A stretch of DNA of 11,598 nt from Streptosporangiaceae bacterium (GTDB lineage: Bacteria > Actinomycetota > Actinomycetes > Streptosporangiales > Streptosporangiaceae), in the NCBI GenBank assembly GCA_030041195.1, contig JASHOI010000242.1, positions 1 to 11,598 on the forward strand, written 5' to 3'. Shown here piece after piece: positions 6,084 through 11,598 of this stretch. How positions within the stretch are numbered: the first letter of the stretch is position 1; every line of letters begins with the position of its first letter. Below the pieces are notes generated by a model. It was not told the DNA's origin and made no database searches. It was given only the letters and a program-made list of their open reading frames with translations. The translations under genes and the position numbers were made by a program.

Positions 6084-6629
6084 GTGGTGATTGCCGTGAC
6101 GGCCGGGCCTAGGGCGGGGGCGTTGCCCGCGGGTCCTGGCGGGCTGCGCGACGCGGAGTTCGCCGAGTTCTTCCGCGCCGAGCACAAGAAGCTGATCAGG
6201 TTCGTGATCGCCGTGGGCGCCAGCGGCGATGAGGCCGCGGAGATCGCGCAGGTGACGTTCTTCAAGGCGTTCGAGGGCTGGGACGTGATCCGGGCGCCGC
6301 GCGCCTGGATCCGGCGGGTGGCCCTGAACGAGCTGACCGCGGCCCGGCAGGCCGCCCGCCGGGAGACGCCGCTGGCCACGCTGCCGGACGCGCCGGTGCC
6401 GGTGTCGACGGCGCTGGCGGTCGAGCTGACCGAGGAAGCCCGGCAGGTGCTCGCCGCGCTGCAGGCGCTGCCGCCCGGACAGCGCCAGGTGATGGCGTGG
6501 ATCATCGACGGCTTCGGCGCCGCCGAGATCGCCCGGGAGCTGGGGGTCAGCCCGGAATCGGTGCGGCAGAGCCACGCCAAGGCCCGGAAGAACCTTGGCC
6601 GGTTCTACGGACGGAGGAAGAAGCAATGA
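6084..6629 (+). CDS. ECF-type RNA polymerase sigma factor (181 aa)
   Basis: Two-domain sigma-70 family protein. Region 2 spans about residues 24-93 (AEFFRAEHKKLIRFV, EIAQVTFFKAFEGW, then PRAWIRRVALNEL). Region 4 spans about 119-176, with the helix-turn-helix AAEIARELGVSPESVRQSHAKARKNL. There is no region 1.1 or 3, and no extended C-terminal domain. It directs RNA polymerase to a small set of promoters, usually in response to an envelope or environmental signal. The GTG at 6084 follows a GAGAG stretch by about 8 bases; the next codon is also GTG and could be the start. Its stop overlaps the next gene's ATG (ATGA), a common arrangement for a sigma factor and its membrane partner. The gene begins 76 bases after the MFS gene, and no terminator-like hairpin is evident in that gap. 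Confidence 0.92.
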   Translation: MVIAVTAGPRAGALPAGPGGLRDAEFAEFFRAEHKKLIRFVIAVGASGDEAAEIAQVTFFKAFEGWDVIRAPRAWIRRVALNELTAARQAARRETPLATLPDAPVPVSTALAVELTEEARQVLAALQALPPGQRQVMAWIIDGFGAAEIARELGVSPESVRQSHAKARKNLGRFYGRRKKQ

Positions 6630-7681
6630 TCAGGCGGCTGCGCGATGCGCGCGGATGCCCGGCCAGCACGGAGGCCGCGGATGTTGCCGTCGGCCGCGGC
6701 ATGGCCGACGTGCTGGCCGCGCTGGACAACGTGATCGATGACGACGTGGCGCTGGGACGCATCTACGCCGGGACCTGCACGAGCACGTCCACCATGCCCG
6801 CATCGGCCATCACCACGGCTCGCGCGGGCGAGCCGACGCGGTCCCGGCGGCGGCTGGCGCTGGGCTCGCTCGCCGGGATGGCGGCGGCGCTGACCGCGGG
6901 CGCCGTGGCCCTGGCGGTCGTCGGGGTGCCCGGGGCACGTCGGGGCGGCACCGGCCTCACCGGATACGTGGTCAAGCGCGTCGACAGCGCGCTGAGCGCG
7001 GCCGACCCCGGCGCGATCGCCCAGATGACGGTCACCACCCGCAGCGGCGGGATATCCGGCGGCCAGCCTGGGACATCGACCGCCGAGGAATGGTCCTACG
7101 GCGACCGGTGGCGCGCGGTCACCTACTCGGCGGCCGGGCAGCTTCGTTACGACGAGGGCTTCAGCGCCGCATCGGTGTACACCGTGGTCAGCTACCCGGC
7201 GCGGACCTGGGCACGCCAGCACGGGCCGGGCCGCCAGGCCAAGCTGGCACCCGGTCCGAGCGGCTGCGGGCCGGTGGTCGCGGAGCTCCCGTTGCTGTTC
7301 CAGCCCGGGCTGCCGGGCGGCGGGCTGTCCGCCAGTTCAGCAGCGACCGTGGCCAGGGACCTGCGGGACGCGATCTCCTGCGGAACCCTGGCCGCGGCCG
7401 GGCGGCAGCGCGTCAACGGGATCGAGGCGATCAAGCTGACCAGCAGCCCGGGCAGCATGATCGCCGAGACGATCTGGGTCAGCCCGGGCACATACCTGCC
7501 GGTGCGTGTCGTGGTCCACCCGGCCGCCGGCGCCCCAGGTCCGTCGCAGACGGCGAACATCACCTGGCTGCAGCCGACCGCGCAGAACCTGGCCAAGCTC
7601 ACCGTGACGATCCCCGCTGGATTCCGCCAGGTCGCGTTCGCCCAGGCCGTCGCGCCAACCATGCAGCACATCGCGGGGTGA
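6626..7681 (+). CDS. Single-pass membrane protein, candidate sigma-factor partner (anti-sigma or sensor)
   Basis: The 351-residue product has a short cytoplasmic head (1-76, with an acidic DNVIDDDVALG stretch), an Arg cluster RSRRR (72-76), one membrane helix at about 77-101, and a roughly 250-residue external domain. Positive charge before the helix predicts amino end inside. The outer domain is beta-rich in appearance (TGYVVKRVDSAL, TAEEWSYGDRWRAV, GIEAIKLTSSPGSMIAETIWV, LPVRVVVHP), a pattern seen in LolA/LppX-like outer-surface domains of actinobacterial proteins encoded next to sigma factors. Cys213 and Cys252 could pair outside. The ATG at 6626 overlaps the sigma stop and follows GGAGGAAG, which fixes the start. 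No HXXXCXXC zinc anti-sigma motif is present, so an anti-sigma role rests on context only. Confidence 0.8.
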   Translation: MIRRLRDARGCPASTEAADVAVGRGMADVLAALDNVIDDDVALGRIYAGTCTSTSTMPASAITTARAGEPTRSRRRLALGSLAGMAAALTAGAVALAVVGVPGARRGGTGLTGYVVKRVDSALSAADPGAIAQMTVTTRSGGISGGQPGTSTAEEWSYGDRWRAVTYSAAGQLRYDEGFSAASVYTVVSYPARTWARQHGPGRQAKLAPGPSGCGPVVAELPLLFQPGLPGGGLSASSAATVARDLRDAISCGTLAAAGRQRVNGIEAIKLTSSPGSMIAETIWVSPGTYLPVRVVVHPAAGAPGPSQTANITWLQPTAQNLAKLTVTIPAGFRQVAFAQAVAPTMQHIAG

Positions 7682-7684
7682 ACG

Positions 7685-8041
7685 ATGACCGGCAGGAGTA
7701 GCTGGCTGGCCGTGGTCGCCGTCATCGGCCTGCTAACGGTGGCGTGCAGCGGCAGCTCAGCCCATGGTGGTTCCGGCGGCTCGCCCGCCGCTGGCGGCTC
7801 CGCCAGCTCGCCCGCCGCGGGCAGGCCGGCGACCCGGCAGAAGCAGCTCGCGTTCTCGGAGTGCATGCGCTCGCACGGCGTGCCGAACGTCCCCACTTCC
7901 CTGCCCACCTTGTCCAGCGGGACGCCCAGCAGCAGTGGCCCGCACAAATGGGTCCCGGCTAGCGGCCCTGGTGCGACCCGGTTGCAGGCGGCGACCCAAG
8001 CCTGCCGGTACCTGCTGGGGGAGTCCCGCGCCGCCGGGTGA
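7685..8041 (+). CDS. Small lipoprotein with a CMRSHGVPN motif (118 aa)
   Basis: Signal peptide with hydrophobic core WLAVVAVIGLLTVAC: lipobox LTVA-Cys21, so it is predicted to be exported and lipid-anchored on the outer face of the membrane. A Gly/Ser/Pro/Ala-rich linker (22-50) follows. The folded part then carries KQLAFSECMRSHGVPNVP (Cys60) and LQAATQACRYLLG (Cys107); the two cysteines probably form a disulfide. I recognise CMR-HGVP as the hallmark of small actinobacterial lipoproteins often encoded beside MacB-type ABC exporters; their function is not established as far as I know. It starts 3 bases after the membrane-protein stop with a GGGGTGA ribosome site and lies 21 bases before the permease, so it belongs to the same operon. 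Confidence 0.85.
   Translation: MTGRSSWLAVVAVIGLLTVACSGSSAHGGSGGSPAAGGSASSPAAGRPATRQKQLAFSECMRSHGVPNVPTSLPTLSSGTPSSSGPHKWVPASGPGATRLQAATQACRYLLGESRAAG
7779..7832 (+). repeat. Degenerate 27-base tandem repeat in the lipoprotein linker
   Basis: The 13-mer GCTCGCCCGCCGC occurs at 7779-7791 and again at 7806-7818, in register with a looser 27-base (9-codon) repeat encoding GSPAAGGSA and SSPAAGRPA. It lengthens the flexible tether between the lipid anchor and the folded domain. Confidence 0.5.
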
Positions 8042-8062
8042 GGCGGAGCCTAGGAGCACTCG

Positions 8063-9508
8063 ATGTTCTTCGTTACGTATTTGCGGCGCGAACTGCGCCG
8101 CCGGATGCGCCAGGCCGTGTTCATCGCGCTGGGCCTGGCCCTGGGCGTCGGGCTGGTGATCACCGTGGGCGCCGCCTCGGCCGGGGTGAAGAAGGCAGAG
8201 TCCGGCGTGCTCGCCGCGCTGTACGGGGTGGGCACCGATGTGACCGTGACCGGCGCGGCGCCCGGCCCGCCCAGCCGAGGCGGCACGTCGGCGAACGGCC
8301 AGGACAACCAGAACAACTACGGACTCCAGGAAGGCCCGAACGGCCAGACAGAGATCTGCACCAGCAACGGCAAGTGCACCAGCGCGGCCGGGAAGACGCT
8401 CGACCAGCTGATGGCGTCGCAGCAGGGGATCAGCCAGTCGAAGGTGGCCGAGGCGGCGCGGCTGCCCGGCGTGACGGCGGCGGCCGGCGGGATCACGCTC
8501 ACCGACAACACGACCACGTTCGGCCACTCGAGCAACAGCCTGCCGCAGTCGAGCAGCTTCACCATAGACGGCGTGGACACCGGCAAGACCTCGCTCGGCC
8601 CGCTCAGCAGCGCCTCGCTGACCTCCGGCCACTCGTTCACCGCGGCCGACACCGACGCCGCCGTCGCGGTCGTGGACTCCGGGTACGCGACGTCCAAGAA
8701 CCTCAGGGCCGGGTCGGTGCTGCCCATCGACGGCGTCAACTTCACCGTCATCGGCATCGTCCGCCAGGCGCAGGCCAGCACCCCGCCCGACGTCTACGTC
8801 CCGCTGGCGCGAGCCCAGGCGATGTCGCTGTACGCGGGCAGCCTGAACGACGACGTGACCGCCATCTACCTGGCCGCGGCGAGCGCCGCCGACATCCCCG
8901 CGGTCAGCCACGAGGTCTCCAGGCTGCTGCCCGGCAGCACCGTTACCACTCAGGCCAGCCTGGCCAGCGAGGTGACCGGATCGATGGCCAGCGCCGCCAG
9001 GCTGGCCAACGCCCTGGGCCGCTGGCTGGCGGTGCTGGTGCTGATCGCCGCGTTCGCGGTTGCCTGCCTGCTGACGATGGCGGCGGTGGCCCGGCGGGCC
9101 GCCGAGTTCGGCACGCTGAAGGCGATCGGCTGGCGGACCCGGCGGATCGTCGCTCAGGTGCTCGGGGAGTCGGTGGCCATGGGCATCGCCGGCGCCGCGG
9201 CCGGGACCGGCCTGGGGTTCGCGGGCGCGGCGATCATAGCCGCGGTCGCGCCCAAGCTGTCCGCCACCGTCGGCGGGATCACCGGGCCCCAGGCCAGCTT
9301 GCCGGCCGGCGCCCACGCCGCCACGCTCGTCGGCGGCGCGGCGGCCCAGACCCACACGGTGTCCGTCCCGCTGCACCCCTCGGTGAGCCCCGGCGTGATC
9401 GTGCTGGCGGTGATCCTGGCCGTGGCCGGCGGGCTGCTGGCCGGAATCTTCGGAAGCTGGCGGATCGCCAGGCTGCGCCCCGCCGACGCGCTGTCCCGGG
9501 TGGCCTGA
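8063..9508 (+). CDS. MacB/FtsX-type ABC transporter permease (481 aa)
   Basis: Membrane subunit of a mechanotransmission-type ABC exporter. Four membrane helices in the usual order: one at about 19-39 preceded by the basic RRELRRRMRQ, a large external domain at about 40-320, then helices near 321-343, 370-397 and 443-463. The cytoplasmic loop AEFGTLKAIGWRTRRIV (347-363) is the typical FtsX-domain coupling segment, and the protein ends SWRIARLRPADALSRV as expected. The external domain includes a Gly/Asn/Gln-rich insert (about 69-110) with two cysteines (99 and 105). The start at ATG 8063 follows AGGAG by 8 bases. It is the last gene of the sigma/membrane-protein/lipoprotein operon. No matching ATPase follows directly, although this type needs one; it may be encoded elsewhere. 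Confidence 0.9.
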   Translation: MFFVTYLRRELRRRMRQAVFIALGLALGVGLVITVGAASAGVKKAESGVLAALYGVGTDVTVTGAAPGPPSRGGTSANGQDNQNNYGLQEGPNGQTEICTSNGKCTSAAGKTLDQLMASQQGISQSKVAEAARLPGVTAAAGGITLTDNTTTFGHSSNSLPQSSSFTIDGVDTGKTSLGPLSSASLTSGHSFTAADTDAAVAVVDSGYATSKNLRAGSVLPIDGVNFTVIGIVRQAQASTPPDVYVPLARAQAMSLYAGSLNDDVTAIYLAAASAADIPAVSHEVSRLLPGSTVTTQASLASEVTGSMASAARLANALGRWLAVLVLIAAFAVACLLTMAAVARRAAEFGTLKAIGWRTRRIVAQVLGESVAMGIAGAAAGTGLGFAGAAIIAAVAPKLSATVGGITGPQASLPAGAHAATLVGGAAAQTHTVSVPLHPSVSPGVIVLAVILAVAGGLLAGIFGSWRIARLRPADALSRVA

Positions 9509-9510
9509 CC

Positions 9511-9536
9511 GGCCGCCTCGCCTGATCACGGCGGCC
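9511..9536. terminator. GC-rich hairpin after the permease, possible terminator
   Basis: Perfect 7-base arms GGCCGCC (9511-9517) and GGCGGCC (9530-9536) with a 12-base loop begin just after the permease stop. No U-tract follows, which is common for actinobacterial terminators. It separates the sigma-factor cluster from the next ABC operon, whose first start lies 57 bases further on. Confidence 0.4.
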
Positions 9537-9593
9537 TCAGACCGGTGCGGCATCATGGTGGCGTGCTGCTGACGTTGCGCCGATCGGAGCCGC

Positions 9594-11339
9594 ATGGCGG
9601 TCAATCCCACCTTCCCTAGCAGGGACGTCCTGCGGCGGCGGCTGCATATCAGGCCGCTGGACGCCCTGGTCGGCGCCGGCATCTTCCTGCTGCTGTACGC
9701 GGTGATCCGGGTCGGTGCGAGCGCCCACGTGCCGATCCCGCGCGGCCGGACGATCACGATCAGCACGTCGCCATCGGAGTTGCCCTACTACGCGGCGCGC
9801 AGCCTGCTGCGGATGTTCATCGCGCTGCTGTTCGCCTACGCGTTCAGCTTCGGCTACGCCTACGCGGCGGCGCGGAACAGGCGGGCCCGGCGGGTGCTGA
9901 TCCCGGCGCTGGACATCCTGCAGTCCGTGCCGGTGCTGGGTTTCCTGGCGGTCACGGTCACGTTCTTCCTGGCCCTGTTCCCCGGGTCGGAGCTGGGCCT
10001 GGAGGCGGCGTCGATCTTTGCCGTGTTCACCTCTCAGGCCTGGAACATCACGTTCTCCTTTTACCATTCGCTGGTCACCCAGCCCGGCGAGCTGGACGAG
10101 GCGAGCCGGCTCATGGGGCTGTCCCGGTGGAAGCGGTTCTGGAGCATCGACGTGCCGGGCGCGGCGATCGGCCTGGTCTGGAACGGGATGATGAGCTTCG
10201 GCGGCAGCTGGTTCTTCCTCACCGCCTCCGAACTGATCATCGTCGGCGATCGCCGGTACACGCTGCCCGGGGTCGGCTCCTACGTGGGCCTGGCCGTGGA
10301 GCAGGGCCAGCTCGGGCACGTCGTCTGGGGGATCGTCACCATGATCGTGATGATCCTGGCCGTCAACGTGGTGTTCTGGCGGCCGCTGGTGGCTTACGCC
10401 GAGCGGTTCCGGCTGGAGCAGACCGAGGCGGCGCACAAGCCGCGCTCCGCTGTCCTGGCCGCGCTGCGCCGCTCGAGCTGGCCCGCCCTGGCCGGCCGGG
10501 GCCGGCGCGCGCTGGCCGGGCCGGTCAACCAGCTGATGGGAGCGGCCACCGGCATCGATGACCGCAGCCTGGTCAGCCATGCCGCGCGCCGCCGGGCGGC
10601 GGACGTAGCGTTCACGGCGGTCGTCATCGTGGTGCTGGGGTACGGCTTGTACAGCATGCTGGCGTACATCGCGAGCGGGCAGCAGGGGATCGGGGTCCTG
10701 GGGCAGGCCTTCGGCTACGGATTCCTGACGTTCCTGCGCGTGGTCGTGGTGGTGCTGCTCTCGTCGGTGATCTGGGTGCCGGTGGGTGTGTGGATCGGGT
10801 TCAATCCCCGGGTCGCGCAGTATCTGCAGCCGGTCGTGCAGGTGTTCGCCAGCTTTCCGGCTAATTTCATCTACCCGTTCGCGATCGTCATCTTCCTGGC
10901 CATCGGGCTGAGCCTGAACTACGGCAGCATCCTGCTGCTGGCGCTGGGCACCCAGTGGTACGTGCTGTTCAACGTGATCGCCGGGGCCACCTCGGTGCCG
11001 TCTGACCTCAAGGAGGCCATGGACAACCTCGGCGTGCACGGCTGGGAGCGGTGGCGCCGGATGATCCTGCCCGCGATTTTCCCCGCCTACGTGACCGGCG
11101 CGATCACCGCGGCAGGCGGCGCGTGGAACGCGTCGATCGTGGCGGAGATCGTCGACTACAACCACCGCGTGCTGGTCGCCAAGGGCCTGGGCAGCTTCAT
11201 TACCGAGGCGACCGCGCACAACGACTTCCACGCGATCATCGCCGGCATCCTGGTCATGTCCGTGTACGTGACCGGCCTGAACGCGCTGTTGTGGCGGCGG
11301 CTGTACGCGATCGCCGAGTCGAAATACGCGCTGGCATGA
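9594..11339 (+). CDS. Double-length ABC importer permease, NitT/TauT-like (581 aa, two permease domains)
   Basis: Two binding-protein-dependent transport permease domains in one chain. Half one covers about residues 20-270 and half two about 335-575, joined by a hydrophilic linker (about 270-335). Each half has its EAA loop, which docks on the ATPase: [20 protein letters not shown] (166-185) and [20 protein letters not shown] (471-490). Relatives of the nitrate/sulfonate/taurine (SsuC/TauC) class are normally single-domain homodimers of about 260 residues, so this is a fused form. ATG 9594 has a CGGAG site six bases upstream. The stop overlaps the ATPase ATG (ATGA), so the two subunits are made together. 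No periplasmic-type binding protein is in the window, so the substrate is unknown; nitrate, sulfonate, bicarbonate or a small cation-like solute are all only guesses. Confidence 0.9.
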   Translation: MAVNPTFPSRDVLRRRLHIRPLDALVGAGIFLLLYAVIRVGASAHVPIPRGRTITISTSPSELPYYAARSLLRMFIALLFAYAFSFGYAYAAARNRRARRVLIPALDILQSVPVLGFLAVTVTFFLALFPGSELGLEAASIFAVFTSQAWNITFSFYHSLVTQPGELDEASRLMGLSRWKRFWSIDVPGAAIGLVWNGMMSFGGSWFFLTASELIIVGDRRYTLPGVGSYVGLAVEQGQLGHVVWGIVTMIVMILAVNVVFWRPLVAYAERFRLEQTEAAHKPRSAVLAALRRSSWPALAGRGRRALAGPVNQLMGAATGIDDRSLVSHAARRRAADVAFTAVVIVVLGYGLYSMLAYIASGQQGIGVLGQAFGYGFLTFLRVVVVVLLSSVIWVPVGVWIGFNPRVAQYLQPVVQVFASFPANFIYPFAIVIFLAIGLSLNYGSILLLALGTQWYVLFNVIAGATSVPSDLKEAMDNLGVHGWERWRRMILPAIFPAYVTGAITAAGGAWNASIVAEIVDYNHRVLVAKGLGSFITEATAHNDFHAIIAGILVMSVYVTGLNALLWRRLYAIAESKYALA

Positions 11340-11598
11340 CCGCGCCGCCCAGGGAGGACCCCCCTGTCCCGCCCGCAGTGCCGCTGATCAGCGTTCAGGC
11401 ACTGAGCAAATCCTTCGCCGGGCCGGACGGCCGCCCGGTGCCGGTGCTGGAGAACATCACCCTGTCGGTCGGCGAAGGTGAATTCGTCGCCCTGCTCGGC
11501 CGCAGCGGCAGCGGGAAGTCCACCCTGCTGCGGTGCATCGCCGGGCTGATCGCCCCCACCAGCGGCGAGGTGCTGTTCCGCGGCAAGCCGCTGACCGG
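11336..11598 (+). CDS. ABC transporter ATP-binding protein, N-terminal part (cut by window edge)
   Basis: The first 87 codons are visible. After a Pro-rich start ([20 protein letters not shown]) comes the standard ABC ATPase beginning: [27 protein letters not shown], and the Walker A loop GRSGSGKST (55-63) followed by [16 protein letters not shown]. It hydrolyses ATP on the cytoplasmic side to drive the permease just upstream. The sequence is close to SsuB/TauB/NrtD-type importers, agreeing with the permease class. ATG 11336 overlaps the permease stop (ATGA), so translational coupling explains the lack of a clear ribosome site; a GTG fourteen codons further in is a weaker alternative. Signature, Walker B and any extra C-terminal domain lie outside the window. 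Confidence 0.92.
   Translation, partial: MTAPPREDPPVPPAVPLISVQALSKSFAGPDGRPVPVLENITLSVGEGEFVALLGRSGSGKSTLLRCIAGLIAPTSGEVLFRGKPLT

Noticed and set aside
7757..9766. Minus-strand open frame of about 670 codons opposite the lipoprotein and permease.
   Set aside because: Low-complexity Gly/Arg/His/Gln-rich translation spanning two real genes; an antisense artefact of codon bias.
9537..11231. Minus-strand open frame of about 560 codons opposite the double permease.
   Set aside because: Highly charged, repetitive translation with no domain; the plus-strand permease with two EAA motifs is clearly the real gene.
1..11598. Mobile elements, CRISPR arrays, tRNA or rRNA genes, prophage genes.
   Set aside because: No transposase or integrase motif, no regularly spaced repeats and no RNA-gene sequence was recognised on either strand.

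Overview
The window is GC-rich throughout, with strongly G/C-biased third codon positions, frequent GTG starts, short or overlapping gene junctions (ATGA) and protein families typical of actinomycetes. I read it as chromosomal DNA of a high-GC actinomycete, probably filamentous or soil-living. I cannot name a genus. I see no tRNA, rRNA, CRISPR array, insertion sequence or phage gene. Coding density is ordinary, with no gene-free stretch above about 140 bases.

Left half, all on the minus strand, read right to left from about 4816 to 1. A ROK-family repressor (4816-3584) is followed 23 bases later by a short RpiB/LacAB-type sugar-phosphate isomerase homologue (3560-3150). After 137 bases comes an Old Yellow Enzyme-type flavin oxidoreductase (3012-1795). 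After another 133 bases come two aldehyde dehydrogenases in tandem (1661-201 complete, 188-1 cut by the window edge). The aldehyde dehydrogenase pair has its own good promoter (TTGGCA-17-TAGGTT) with an inverted repeat over the expected transcription start. The oxidoreductase is preceded by inverted repeats and a tiny leader reading frame that overlaps its GTG start.

Right half, all on the plus strand. An MFS transporter (4865-6007) diverges from the ROK gene. The roughly 48 bases between them hold a conspicuous AT-rich palindrome (ATTTTGT-N11-ACAAAAT), the likely ROK operator controlling both directions. Next is a tight four-gene cluster: an ECF-like sigma factor (6084-6629), a single-pass membrane protein overlapping it by ATGA (6626-7681), a small lipoprotein (7685-8041) and a MacB/FtsX-type ABC permease (8063-9508). 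It looks like an envelope-sensing or export module. A GC-rich hairpin follows the permease. The last unit is an importer-type ABC system: a double-length permease carrying two EAA motifs (9594-11339) and the start of its ATPase (11336 to the edge, Walker A present).

Working together (inference): ROK, isomerase and MFS look like a small sugar or sugar-acid uptake and control unit. The oxidoreductase and two aldehyde dehydrogenases look like catabolism of an unsaturated carbonyl or alcohol. The sigma/membrane-protein/lipoprotein/permease cluster is the part most likely to hold undescribed biology.
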